64,000 nucleotides of DNA from an uncultured Bacilli bacterium (GTDB lineage Bacteria > Bacillota_I > Bacilli_A > RF39 > UBA660). The notes under the pieces were generated by a model. The model worked only from the letters and a program-made list of their open reading frames with translations, was not told the DNA's origin and ran no database searches. Made by a program: the position numbers and the translations under genes. The DNA is taken from contig CAKOHR010000008.1 of the NCBI GenBank assembly GCA_934085825.1, forward strand, positions 12,688 to 76,687, in the 5' to 3' direction. How positions within the stretch are numbered: position 1 is the stretch's first letter; each line of letters begins with the position of its first letter. This document shows positions 1 to 8,061 of this stretch, one piece after another.

Positions 1-490
1 TAGCTTTAGTTTTTTCTAGAGTAACTCTGTATTGTTTTTCTAAAGTTTCTATTGAATCTCTTGATAAAGTTTTTTCAAATTTATCATTACTTTCAAATTC
101 ATGCACACTTGTATCATAACAGCCAACAATAAATTTGGGATCAACATAATTAACCCTTTTTCCACTTTCTTCTCTTTCTAGCATGAATGCTCCATATCGC
201 TCACCATCTAAATCTGCACTATCCCCTAAAACATTTATGTACTTAATGGGTATTCTTATTAAAATTATCTTTTTAGATTCTAAGTGTTCCCAATTACTTA
301 ATTTTGTTTCTAATTTTTCAATATTGCTTGTATCTAGGCCAATGCTTGTGTAAAAAAGTGAATTATCTTTAGTCCTAAGTCCCGTTTTGAAAATGGATTT
401 TACTATTTCTTCTTTATCGTAACTTCTCCCAGTGCCATGGCCTAAACAAAAATATCATTCCTCATTTACATAAATCATTTTTACTAACAT
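1..490 (-). pseudogene. Interrupted, window-truncated gene of unknown function
   Basis: Read from ATG at 490 the frame gives MLVKMIYVNEE, then TGA at 457-455, then about 150 further sense codons to the window edge with no stop. The continuation begins YFCLGHGTGRSYDKEEI and includes SIFKTGLRTKDNSLFYTSIG. No start codon lies just after the TGA. A Trp at the stop would read naturally, so this looks like a TGG-to-TGA nonsense mutation or a sequencing error. The HGTG plus following I-F-x-x-G-L pattern recalls ADP-ribosyltransferase/KptA-type folds, but that is weak inference. The rest of the gene lies outside the window. Confidence 0.55.
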
Positions 491-514
491 TTTGTCACGG
501 TTTTTACCGTGAAA

Positions 515-652
515 TTAAAATGTACTGTATAGTTTGTATATTAGATAAGTGGCAAAAAGTAAGGCCAATAACAGAATACCACTTAAAACTAACATTTCTG
601 TTAGTCCCCAGCCTCTATTGTCTTTTAGTTTACTATTTATATTTTTAAGCAT
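515..652 (-). CDS. Small prepilin-like membrane peptide (45 aa)
   Basis: The start ATG at 652 follows an AGGTGG ribosome-binding site at good spacing; the longer upstream reading has none. A short basic N-terminus is followed by DNRGWGLTEMLVLSGILLLA and a single hydrophobic helix. G-W-G-L-T-E fits a type IV prepilin signal with cleavage after Gly and Glu at +5, although Trp at +1 is unusual. The protein ends right after the helix, so it has no pilin globular domain. No pilus genes are visible nearby. It could equally be an ordinary single-pass membrane peptide. Confidence 0.55.
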   Translation of the reverse strand: MLKNINSKLKDNRGWGLTEMLVLSGILLLALLFATYLIYKLYSTF

Positions 653-904
653 ATTTACCACCTGTAAGTTTATTATATTAAAAATGATTATAATTGTCAA
701 TTTATTAAGTTAAAATTTATGTTTGGCTTGTAATTAAAGTTATTTATTTTGTTGTAAGAATTAAAATAGTATAGTAAAGAATAAAATGATGTACATCAAG
801 CACTATATGATGATTTAAACAATAAATAATCAGGCTTAAAAGTATAAAACTTAATTGTGACTTTTAAATTTAAGTTTTCATTTTATAAAATTTATGTTTT
901 GTGC

Positions 905-1125
905 TTAATACATTTGTGTTTATTCGTTATAGTATTTTTTAAGAAATATCTGTTCTCGGGTGTCCACCTTCTTTCAGTGGCTTTGGGCTTATCGAGGGGA
1001 GGAATGCATATGAAGAAAAGGTTTAATGTTATTAATAATAAAATTAGACATCTGCCTGTAGGCAAATGTCAAACCAAAAGTAATATTTAGGTAGACATTC
1101 GAGTTACGAATGTTCCTTTTTTATT
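905..1125 (+). ncRNA. Candidate small structured transcript encoding a 26-aa peptide
   Basis: A short plus-strand unit sits in an otherwise gene-free stretch (653-1180). A weak promoter fits TTAATA at 905 and TATAGT at 928 with a 17-bp spacer. A strong GGGGAGG site at 996 precedes ATG at 1010, giving MKKRFNVINNKIRHLPVGKC plus six residues and TAG at 1090. Inside, GACAT...ATGTC (about 1047-1070) folds into a hairpin around TGCCTGTAGGCA. ACATTCG/CGAATGT at 1095-1113 followed by a T-rich tail resembles an intrinsic terminator. It could be an sRNA, a leader peptide or a stand-alone peptide. I recognise no family. Confidence 0.35.
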
Positions 1126-1179
1126 TTATGAAGAATGTTCTTCATGTATACATGATACTAAATATTTAGCTTAAAAGCA

Positions 1180-1205
1180 ACAAAAAACCACACGAATGTG
1201 GTTTT
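1180..1205 (-). terminator. Intrinsic terminator of the rplJL operon
   Basis: On the minus strand AAACCACA-TTCG-TGTGGTTT forms a perfect 8-bp stem with a TTCG tetraloop, followed by a T-rich tail, 11 nt past the rplL stop codon. Confidence 0.9.
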
Positions 1206-1215
1206 AATTTTAGAA

Positions 1216-1581
1216 TTAAACTAATTCTACTTCAGCACCAGCTTCAGTTAATTGAGTCTTAATAGCTTCAGCTTCTTCAGCAGGAATATTTTCTTTAATA
1301 TTTCCACCATTGTCAGCTACAGCTTTAGCTTCAACTAAACCTAAACCAGTAATTTCTTTAATGATTTTAATAACTGCAATTTTGTTTCCACCAGCTGATT
1401 TTAATACAACTGTTCTAGTTTTTGGACCTTCTTCAGCAGCAGCAGCTGGAGCAGCAGCTACAGCTACAGCCATTGGATCAACACCAAATTCTTCTTTCAT
1501 TGCATCAACTAATTCTTTAACTTCAAGAATTGTCATTTCTTTTAATGCACTTATAAAATCTTCTTTGTTTAATTTTGCCAT
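1216..1581 (-). CDS. rplL: 50S ribosomal protein L7/L12
   Basis: Component of the ribosomal stalk that recruits and stimulates translational GTPases. The 121 residues match the family: an N-terminal dimerisation region with EMTILEVKELVDAMKEEFGV, an Ala-rich hinge (about residues 38-50) and a C-terminal domain with KIAVIKIIKEITGLGLVEAK. It lies 3 nt downstream of rplJ, the usual order, and ends at a strong terminator. Stoichiometry with L10 is normally set through the shared leader upstream of rplJ. Confidence 0.98.
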   Translation of the reverse strand: MAKLNKEDFISALKEMTILEVKELVDAMKEEFGVDPMAVAVAAAPAAAAEEGPKTRTVVLKSAGGNKIAVIKIIKEITGLGLVEAKAVADNGGNIKENIPAEEAEAIKTQLTEAGAEVELV

Positions 1582-1584
1582 ATT

Positions 1585-2082
1585 CTATTCCTTCCCTTCT
1601 AATTGTTCGGCATAAAGATTTAATCCTATTGCTAAATCTTTAACATATTGCATCATACCACCAGCAAGCATTGTAAGTAATCCTTCTCTTGATGGAATGG
1701 TAGCGTATTCTTTTATTACAGCTAAATCTGCAACATTTCCACTGATAACTCCTACACGGATATCTAATTTATCATGCTTCTTAGCGAATTCTGATACAAT
1801 TTTAATAGGTTCAAGTAATTCTTTACCAAATAAAATTGCATTTGGTCCTTCTAAAAATCCATCTAAATTAAGATTCATTTCATCAGCGGCTCTTTTAAGT
1901 AATGTGTTTTTGTAAACCTTTACTTCTGAATCAACATTTTTTAGTTCTCTTCTTAGTTCAGAAAGTTCTTCAACTGTTAATCCTTGATATTGGAATATTA
2001 TAACACTTTCACTTGTTTTTAATTTGTCAACAATTTCGTTAACTACAAGTTTCTTTTGTTCAAGAATTTTTGTGCTTGCCAT
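1585..2082 (-). CDS. rplJ: 50S ribosomal protein L10
   Basis: Stalk base protein that anchors L7/L12 dimers to 23S rRNA; the 165-aa length is normal. N-terminal MASTKILEQKKLVVNEIVDK and the segment ESVIIFQYQGLTVEELSELR are characteristic. The start follows a good AGGAGGAG site. An autoregulatory leader precedes the gene and rplL follows directly. It ends in TAG. Confidence 0.97.
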   Translation of the reverse strand: MASTKILEQKKLVVNEIVDKLKTSESVIIFQYQGLTVEELSELRRELKNVDSEVKVYKNTLLKRAADEMNLNLDGFLEGPNAILFGKELLEPIKIVSEFAKKHDKLDIRVGVISGNVADLAVIKEYATIPSREGLLTMLAGGMMQYVKDLAIGLNLYAEQLEGKE

Positions 2083-2094
2083 TTTCTCCTCCTT

Positions 2095-2210
2095 ATTATA
2101 TTAGAAAAGCTTCCCAAGGGAAGCTTAAAATCATCGTGTAGTTTTAAGTATCCCCTCGGTAGGTCTTATTTTTTTGCCTACTGTCTTTGGTTCTCGCTTT
2201 TTCTAATACG
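2095..2210 (-). promoter_or_regulatory. L10 leader (autoregulatory RNA of rplJL)
   Basis: Between rplA and rplJ the minus strand carries a conserved-looking structured leader. Segments such as GCGAGAACCAAAGACAGTAG, CCTACCGAGGGGATACTTAA and a final hairpin AAGCTTCCC/GGGAAGCTT (2107-2126) are typical of the Bacillota L10 leader family. In that family an L10(L12)4 complex binds the RNA and represses rplJL. The last hairpin plus following Ts could act as an attenuator. Confidence 0.8.
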
Positions 2211-2229
2211 TATTATATTACATTTTTAA

Positions 2230-2928
2230 TTAAATGTCAAAACTATTTTTATCTAGTTTGATTCCAGGACCCATAGTTGTTGAAATAGCAATATTTTCAA
2301 TAAATGTTCCTTTTACTGTTTGTGGTTTAGCTTTTGAAAGTGTTGTAACAACATAAGTTAAATTTTCAGCTAATTTCTTTTCATCAAATGAAACTTTACC
2401 AATTACAGTGTGGATGTTACCAAATTTATCGTTCTTGTATGTAACCATCCCTTTTTTAAGATCTTCAACAATTGCACCAACTTTAGTTGTTACTGTTCCA
2501 GTCTTAGGATTAGGCATTAAGTTACGTGGTCCAAGAATATTACCGATTTTACCAACTTCTGGCATCATATCTGGTGTAGCAACTACAACATCAAAATCAA
2601 ACCAGTTTTCATTTTTGATTTTATCAAGCATATCTTTTTCACCAACAAAATCAGCTCCAGCTTTTTTAGCTTCTTCAGCAAATGTTCCTTTAGCAATAAC
2701 TAAAACTTTTTTAGATTTACCAGTTCCGTTTGGAAGTGATAAAGCTCCTTTTAATTGTTGATCAGATTTTTTGGGATCAATGTTTAATTTAATTGCAACA
2801 TCGATAGTACTATCAAATTTAGTTACACTAGTTTCTTTAACTAATTTGATTGCATCTTCTAAACTATATGTTTTATTTTTATCAACATTTTTAGATGCTT
2901 CCACATATTTTTTTCCATATTTTTTCAT
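2230..2928 (-). CDS. rplA: 50S ribosomal protein L1
   Basis: Two-domain ribosomal protein of the L1 stalk and translational repressor of its own operon. The 232 residues are normal length. It starts MKKYGKKYVEASKNVDKNKT and contains the signature region GPRNLMPNPKTGTVT. It follows rplK after a 53-nt gap with an AGGAGG site. Confidence 0.97.
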   Translation of the reverse strand: MKKYGKKYVEASKNVDKNKTYSLEDAIKLVKETSVTKFDSTIDVAIKLNIDPKKSDQQLKGALSLPNGTGKSKKVLVIAKGTFAEEAKKAGADFVGEKDMLDKIKNENWFDFDVVVATPDMMPEVGKIGNILGPRNLMPNPKTGTVTTKVGAIVEDLKKGMVTYKNDKFGNIHTVIGKVSFDEKKLAENLTYVVTTLSKAKPQTVKGTFIENIAISTTMGPGIKLDKNSFDI

Positions 2929-2981
2929 AGTTTACCTCCTAACTGTGGTTCATTAAGCGGACATTTTATTTTTTTGTTATT

Positions 2982-3581
2982 TTATTCTGTTTCTTCTTCA
3001 GATTTTTCTAAATCATCATGAGTTGGAACTTCAGCGCTTGCTTCAGCCATTTCTTTAGCTTCTTCTTCAAGTTTTTCTAGTTCAGCTTCACGTTTTGCTT
3101 GTTCTTTTTCTTCTTCCTTAGCTTCTTCTGCTTGCTTTTCAAGTTCAGCATCATTGAAACCTTTAACAGCAATACCCATATTACGAGCAGTACCAGCTAT
3201 TTGTTTCATTGCTGATTCTACGTCATATGCATTTAAATCAGGCATTTTTGTTTCAGCAATTTCTCTCAATTCCTTTTCAGTAATTGTAGCTACGATTTCA
3301 TTAGCACCTTTCTTACTACCACTTTTAACTTTGGCAGCTTTCTTAAGTAAGAATGCTGCTGGAGCAGTTTTTAGAACAAAGTCAAATGAACGATCATCGT
3401 AGATGGTAATTTCACATGGAACAATATCTCCCATTTTGTCTCTACTTGCTTCATTAAACTTAGTACAAAATTCTCCTAAGTTAATTCCAGCAGGTCCTAA
3501 AACTGTACCAACTGGTGGTGCAGGTGTTGCTTTACCAGCTTCGATTTGTAATTTAATTTTCTTTACGACTTCTTTAGCCAC
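2982..3581 (-). CDS. rplK: 50S ribosomal protein L11 with acidic C-terminal extension
   Basis: Part of the GTPase-associated centre. Residues 1-141 are canonical: KLQIEAGKATPAPPVGTVLG near the start and GTARNMGI at the usual C-terminus. The protein then continues for about 58 residues of Glu/Lys/Ala-rich sequence (for example EKQAEEAKEEEKEQAKREAE) predicted to be helical or coiled coil, ending in EETE. The usual family length is about 141 aa, so this tail is lineage-specific. The frame is open and ends in TAA, so it does not look like a run-on. The start has an AGGAGGTG site. Confidence 0.96.
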   Translation of the reverse strand: MAKEVVKKIKLQIEAGKATPAPPVGTVLGPAGINLGEFCTKFNEASRDKMGDIVPCEITIYDDRSFDFVLKTAPAAFLLKKAAKVKSGSKKGANEIVATITEKELREIAETKMPDLNAYDVESAMKQIAGTARNMGIAVKGFNDAELEKQAEEAKEEEKEQAKREAELEKLEEEAKEMAEASAEVPTHDDLEKSEEETE

Positions 3582-3597
3582 GAAAACACCTCCTATA

Positions 3598-3662
3598 AAA
3601 TTTTTTCGCGTAAGTGGTTATAGGGCAAGTCCGCAAGTTATCCCATCCACTTAACAAATTAT
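3598..3662 (-). promoter_or_regulatory. Probable L1-binding leader of rplKA
   Basis: Just upstream of rplK the minus strand folds as AAGTGG...CCACTT around GATGGGAT and TGCCCTATAA. This resembles the L1-binding stem-loop in L11-L1 operon leaders, which mimics the 23S L1 site. The assignment rests on position and motif resemblance only. Confidence 0.55.
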
Positions 3663-3794
3663 ATTAAAAATATAAACTTGCAACTACGATAATACCATAT
3701 TTTTATGTATTTTACAAGAAAATTTCGATATTTTTATTTTTTTATTGGAAGTTTTTTAAAAATGTGTTAATATTAAATAAGGATAGGTGACTTA

Positions 3795-4799
3795 GTGGTG
3801 GCAAAATTTTTTAATCAAAAAATAAAAAAAAGTAAAAGTAACTCAACATCGATTATTGTTGTTATCTCGATTGTAGGACTTTTGATTATTGTTTCTGTAG
3901 TAGTTATGATTATGGTCTTTGGTTCAAATGATCATAGCGATGCAGTAGTTTCTATTAGAGAGGATGCTGCAGTAGAAGTTAACAGTGAAGAAATGGACAA
4001 AACTTTGTTTTTTGAAGAAATTAAAAATGTTAAAGAAAAAGATATTAAAGTTGATTACAGTAAAGTTAATTTTGAAGAAGTTGGCACTTATGATGTAGAT
4101 ATAACAATTTATAGAAAAAAGTATAAAGCTAGACTTCAAGTCGTTGATACTGAAAGCCCTGTTTTAAAGGTTAAAGATGCTAATGTTGCAATTGGAGATT
4201 CTTATAATGCTAAGGATTTTGTGGAATCTTGTAAGGATAATAGTAATAAAAATTGTGATGTAGAATTTTATGATTCAGGTGTTAATCAAAATGGAGAAAA
4301 AATTGATTATAGTAAATTTACTGAAGAAGGTAGTTATACTGTTCAAATAATTGCAAGTGATGCCTCTGGAAATAAAACTAGTCCTATGTCTGCAGCATTG
4401 AATATTGGTAAGGCTTCTGGCAAACCAAATAATTGTAAGTTTGGAAATAATGAATATGATAAAAGTTCTTATACTATGGCAGTTGATGTTACTGATAATG
4501 GTTGTGCTCTTGACTTAAACTTATATCAAAATGAAGAAATACTTGCTCCAGTAAACGATCTTATAAAAAGTGAAACTGAAAAAATAAAAAAAGAATTTAG
4601 TAAAATTAAACTTAATGTTAAAAGTGTATATATAAATACAAGTATCGGTACAATATTAAATACAACTGGTAATGGAGTTGTTGGTTATTCAGTTAAAGTA
4701 ACAGTTTCTATATATAATAATGATGTTAATGAAGTTATTGAAGACTACTATTTAAATACCAATGGATCAAGAAATTATTCAGTTAATAAATATTTATAA
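3795..4799 (+). CDS. Membrane-anchored protein with DUF5011/Ig-like domains
   Basis: 334 aa with a GTG start (a second GTG follows directly) behind an AGGTGA site. A short cytoplasmic basic segment is followed by one membrane helix (about residues 19-43, IIVVISIVGLLIIVSVVVMI) and a long extracellular part. The motif VDTESPVLKVKDANVAIGDS, then DKSYT-like spacing ending in QIIASDASGNKTSPMS, is typical of DUF5011 bacterial Ig-like modules; a second related module lies before it (about 70-118). The C-terminal ~130 residues are of unknown fold. It is transcribed alone and ends at a bidirectional hairpin. A role in surface display or wall contact is inferred. Confidence 0.7.
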   Translation: MVAKFFNQKIKKSKSNSTSIIVVISIVGLLIIVSVVVMIMVFGSNDHSDAVVSIREDAAVEVNSEEMDKTLFFEEIKNVKEKDIKVDYSKVNFEEVGTYDVDITIYRKKYKARLQVVDTESPVLKVKDANVAIGDSYNAKDFVESCKDNSNKNCDVEFYDSGVNQNGEKIDYSKFTEEGSYTVQIIASDASGNKTSPMSAALNIGKASGKPNNCKFGNNEYDKSSYTMAVDVTDNGCALDLNLYQNEEILAPVNDLIKSETEKIKKEFSKIKLNVKSVYINTSIGTILNTTGNGVVGYSVKVTVSIYNNDVNEVIEDYYLNTNGSRNYSVNKYL

Positions 4800-4806
4800 T
4801 AATTAA

Positions 4807-4842
4807 AAAGATAGCATTTTTAAAATTTGCTATCTTATTTTT
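4807..4842. terminator. Bidirectional intrinsic terminator between convergent genes
   Basis: AAGATAGCA...TGCTATCTT forms a 9-bp stem with A-rich and T-rich flanks on its two sides, so it can terminate the rightward gene ending at 4799 and the leftward gene whose stop codon overlaps it. Confidence 0.85.
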
Positions 4843-5431
4843 TTCTTGTTAATATAACTATTCCTAATATACCTAAAAGTATAATCCCTGAGACAAAACA
4901 TATTACAAATTTAGTATTGATCTTGTCTTTAGCTGAAATTCCATATTTTATACCAATCGTATCACAAGCTTTCTCAAAAGTACTTTCTGTTACTTTAAGT
5001 TTATTATCATTTATTTCTTTAGCTACGATATCTGTGTACTTTTCATCTTCGTATGCTTTTAGCGCTTCTTTTGTTATTGTTTCACCAAGAGTATCATCCC
5101 AACCTAGTACATGGTAAGTATTACCAATAATAACTAAGGGAACGTATCCAGGATTTTCACCTACTTGATTTGCTATTTTGTTAGCCAATGATGAATTATT
5201 TTGGTTATTATTAACTTGATAAGTTACTATTTCAAAATAATCTGTATAATCCTGATATTTATTGGAAAAGTATTTTATTAAATTATGACAATTTGAACAT
5301 GTACTACTCCAAAAGAGATATACCTTTACTTTCTCATGATCTGTTTTTTCTGGAAGATTTATTTTAGCTTCCACTGGTGAAATTAAAACAAAGCTTAATA
5401 CTGTGATTAGTACTATTAATATTTTTTTCAT
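4835..5431 (-). CDS. Thioredoxin-like membrane protein (paralog A)
   Basis: 198 aa. N-terminal signal or anchor (MKKILIVLITVLSFVLISPV), then LPEKTDHEKVKVYLFWSSTC-SNC: a Cys-x-x-Cys redox motif after a beta strand, as in thioredoxins. A cis-Pro-like region PGYVPLVIIGNTYHVLGWDD follows. A second membrane helix near the C-terminus (VICFVSGIILLGILGIVILT) ends in RKK, so the catalytic domain is extracytoplasmic. It is a tandem paralog of the next upstream gene, 7 nt away. An oxidoreductase role in extracellular disulfide chemistry is inferred; the natural substrate is unknown. Confidence 0.75.
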   Translation of the reverse strand: MKKILIVLITVLSFVLISPVEAKINLPEKTDHEKVKVYLFWSSTCSNCHNLIKYFSNKYQDYTDYFEIVTYQVNNNQNNSSLANKIANQVGENPGYVPLVIIGNTYHVLGWDDTLGETITKEALKAYEDEKYTDIVAKEINDNKLKVTESTFEKACDTIGIKYGISAKDKINTKFVICFVSGIILLGILGIVILTRKK

Positions 5432-5438
5432 TATTATC

Positions 5439-6065
5439 CTACTTTCTAGATATTAGTACCAAACCACCAAAACCTAGTAAAATAACGGCAAATACAATTC
5501 CTATTACTACACCATCAGAAAGGCCTTTTTTAGTATCTGTGATTCCTTCTTTTTCAAGATATTCACTTTTTACTTTAATACCTTCGCTATTAGCAGCTTT
5601 AGCAACTGTTTGAGCATTTGGTTCTAGTTTTTCGTCTTTAATTGCTTTTGCTACTATATCTGTATATTTTTTATCTTGATAAGCTTTTAGTGCTTCTTTT
5701 ATTATTTCTTCACCAGAATCTGCACCAAAACCTAATAAATGATAATCTTTCCCAACTACAATGAATGGTACAGCACCATTTTCATCTTCACCAACAACTT
5801 TTTTTACTGCTAGCATTAATTTTTGATTTGTACTGTCGTTCCAAGATTCATAAGTTACTATTTCAAAATAATCTTCATAATCTTTGAATACATCAACAAA
5901 GTATGTTAAAAAATCATAACAATGCGAGCATCCTGCTCCACGGAATAAATAGACTTTTACTTTTTCATGGTCTGTTTTTTCTGGCAAATCAATTTTTACT
6001 GCTTTAACATTTGGCATTATAAGTAATCCTAAAACAGCAATTATTAATATAATATACTTCTTCAT
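5439..6065 (-). CDS. Thioredoxin-like membrane protein (paralog B)
   Basis: 208 aa with the same layout as its neighbour: signal helix, identical LPEKTDHEKVKVYLF strand, redox motif GCSHCYDFL, the region AVPFIVVGKDYHLLGFGADS, and a C-terminal membrane helix with a basic end. The two genes form an operon and share long identical stretches at the protein level, so they arose by tandem duplication. The CxxC interior differs (Ser-Asn in paralog A, Ser-His here), suggesting different redox potentials or partners (inference). It ends in TAG. Confidence 0.75.
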   Translation of the reverse strand: MKKYIILIIAVLGLLIMPNVKAVKIDLPEKTDHEKVKVYLFRGAGCSHCYDFLTYFVDVFKDYEDYFEIVTYESWNDSTNQKLMLAVKKVVGEDENGAVPFIVVGKDYHLLGFGADSGEEIIKEALKAYQDKKYTDIVAKAIKDEKLEPNAQTVAKAANSEGIKVKSEYLEKEGITDTKKGLSDGVVIGIVFAVILLGFGGLVLISRK

Positions 6066-6113
6066 TTTTTCCTCCTATCTGTATATTTTATCACGCATAT
6101 ATTAAAATGTAAA

Positions 6114-7355
6114 TTAAGATTTTATACTTTTTTTAGCATAATATCTTGTGTGAAGCTCAATATCTTTCTTACTCAAATATGAAATGTAGGCATCTTGAAC
6201 TTTAGAATTTTTATAAGCTTCTCTGTTATTCGTTTTTTTGTCTTTTAAATATATGCTTTCTCTTCTTTTTTCACGGGCTACTTTCATATCTCTTATTGAA
6301 ATAAGCGGTTGTCCACCACCCCCTATACAACCTCCAGGACATGCCATAACTTCAACAAAATCATATTCTTTTAATTTCTCATAGTTTTCATTAGCAATTT
6401 TGATGGTGTTTACTGCTGCTACTTTAAGATAATATTTTCCTAAATCAACGGTCGTACTTTTAATTCCTTCTTCACCATGAATTTCTTCCAGTGCATAAAA
6501 TTTTGGCGGTGCTATTTTACTATTTAACATATAGTACATTGTTCTAAGCACTGCTTCTGTTACACCACCTGATGTGCCAAATATAAGTCCACTTGATGAG
6601 GATGAACCCATTAAAGAATCAAATTCGGTATCTTTCAAATTTTTAAAATCTATTCCACATTCTCGCATCATCATAGCTAGTTCTCTGGTTGTAAGAGAAA
6701 TATCAGTTTCAGTGTGTATCATTCTTTCATTTTTTTTAGAAGTACATGGTGCTATTGAAACTGCTATAATTTTTTCTTTTGGAATGTCATACATTTCACT
6801 AAAATAACTTTTAATCATTGTAGCTTCCATAGAAATTGGACTTTTACAGCTACTAATAAGTTCTAGGTCTTCTGGATGGTATTTTTCCATATATAAAACC
6901 CATGATGGACAACAACTGGTAAATAACGGCTTTTGCTTGTGTTTTAATCTATTTATTAATTCATTAGCTTCTTCCATTATTGTCAGATCTGCTCCAAATG
7001 TTGTATCAAATACATAATCAAATCCTATATTTTTTAAAGCTGTAACCATTTTTCCTTCTAGAAATGCACCGGTTTCAAAGCCGAATTCATCCCCTATAGC
7101 AACTCGAACTGCTGGCGCGGTGAAAGCTACAACACAATAATCTGTATCATTTATATAATTTAAAACTTTTCTATAATCAAATTTGGGAATGAGTGCTCCA
7201 CTTGGGCATGTTAATATGCATTGTCCACAATTTATACAATCATTTTCAAGACCATTAATTTTTTCACATGTTTTTTTGCACATACCACAATTTAAACATT
7301 TTTCTTCAATTCTATCAATACTTACATTGTTTGGCTTTATTTCTATTCTTTTCAT
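6114..7355 (-). CDS. [FeFe]-hydrogenase-like protein with 2x[4Fe-4S] ferredoxin domain
   Basis: 413 aa. N-terminal ferredoxin domain has two Cys clusters: CLNCGMCKKTC (about residues 20-30) and CINCGQCILTC. The H-cluster domain has motif 1 TSCCPSW, motif 2 PCTSKKNE and motif 3 CPGGCIGGGGQP, with the Cys ligands of the catalytic cluster in place. Family function is reversible proton reduction using ferredoxin electrons. Motif 2 reads APC rather than the MPC of classical group A enzymes. No HydE, HydF or HydG maturase is in the window. The start codon directly abuts the stop of the upstream TetR gene (TAAATG), implying coupled expression. Confidence 0.85.
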   Translation of the reverse strand: MKRIEIKPNNVSIDRIEEKCLNCGMCKKTCEKINGLENDCINCGQCILTCPSGALIPKFDYRKVLNYINDTDYCVVAFTAPAVRVAIGDEFGFETGAFLEGKMVTALKNIGFDYVFDTTFGADLTIMEEANELINRLKHKQKPLFTSCCPSWVLYMEKYHPEDLELISSCKSPISMEATMIKSYFSEMYDIPKEKIIAVSIAPCTSKKNERMIHTETDISLTTRELAMMMRECGIDFKNLKDTEFDSLMGSSSSSGLIFGTSGGVTEAVLRTMYYMLNSKIAPPKFYALEEIHGEEGIKSTTVDLGKYYLKVAAVNTIKIANENYEKLKEYDFVEVMACPGGCIGGGGQPLISIRDMKVAREKRRESIYLKDKKTNNREAYKNSKVQDAYISYLSKKDIELHTRYYAKKSIKS

Positions 7356-7910
7356 TTATTCCCCTTTAACAAGTATTTTATAATACTTAACAAGTCTCAC
7401 CAATACTTCTTTGTCATCCATTGTTATATCATTCGTAGCAATTAAAGTGGCTAATCCATTTGCATATAACCACATGTTCATAAACAAATTTTTAGCTTCT
7501 TCAAAACTATAACCATGTTTATTTACTAAATTAATAACTGTACCTTGATTCCATTTTTCATCTAAAACATTTTCAATAGATTTCCACTTTAGATTATTAC
7601 TTAAGAATAAACTAATAAATAAATTTTTGTATTCTAGTGCGAATTCAACATACGCAATGCATAATGTTAATAACGCTTTTTTACTATCTATTCTGCTAGT
7701 TAAAAATTCATCATATTGATGGGATATTTCTTTATAAATATCTTCTTTAATTTCATCCATACTTTCATATATACGGTATAATGGTTTGGTTGATACTCCC
7801 AGACATGCTGCTAAACTTCTGGCATTAACACTGTCCCAACCTTTGTCATTTACCATTTTCACTGCTACTTTAACAATTCTATCCTTTGATAGTTCTACTA
7901 CTGCTGGCAT
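7356..7910 (-). CDS. TetR-family transcriptional regulator
   Basis: 184 aa. The N-terminal helix-turn-helix is visible in VKMVNDKGWDSVNARSLAAC followed by LGVSTKPLYRIYESMDEI, the usual TetR layout. The C-terminal ligand domain (WHG-like) has residues such as ALEYKNLFISLFLSN. It immediately precedes the hydrogenase-like gene with no gap, so it probably autoregulates the pair. A TACCACATGGTA palindrome just upstream (about 7930-7941) could be its operator (inference). Confidence 0.85.
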   Translation of the reverse strand: MPAVVELSKDRIVKVAVKMVNDKGWDSVNARSLAACLGVSTKPLYRIYESMDEIKEDIYKEISHQYDEFLTSRIDSKKALLTLCIAYVEFALEYKNLFISLFLSNNLKWKSIENVLDEKWNQGTVINLVNKHGYSFEEAKNLFMNMWLYANGLATLIATNDITMDDKEVLVRLVKYYKILVKGE

Positions 7911-7929
7911 CCTCTCACCTCACTATTTA

Positions 7930-7941
7930 TTACCACATGGT
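7930..7941. promoter_or_regulatory. Palindrome, possible TetR operator
   Basis: TACCACATGGTA is a near-perfect 12-bp inverted repeat 19 bp upstream of the TetR start codon, where an autoregulatory operator would be expected. Position is the only evidence of function. Confidence 0.35.
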
Positions 7942-8034
7942 AACTTATGTTTCTATTATAGCATAAACAATTTTGCTAATAAAGTAGTTTTTATTAATTT
8001 TCACAAAACATTCAAAAATATATTTTAACAATAA

Positions 8035-8056
8035 GAAAAGCGCTTATGCGCTTTAA
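8035..8056 (-). terminator. Intrinsic terminator
   Basis: AAAGCGC-ATAA-GCGCTTT with a T-rich tail on the minus strand, just past the stop of the gene at 8062-8682. Confidence 0.85.
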
Positions 8057-8061
8057 CTTTA

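Noticed and set aside
857..1006. Upstream part of a 77-aa plus-strand frame
   Set aside because: The hydrophobic upstream portion has no start signal; only the last 26 codons follow a proper ribosome site.
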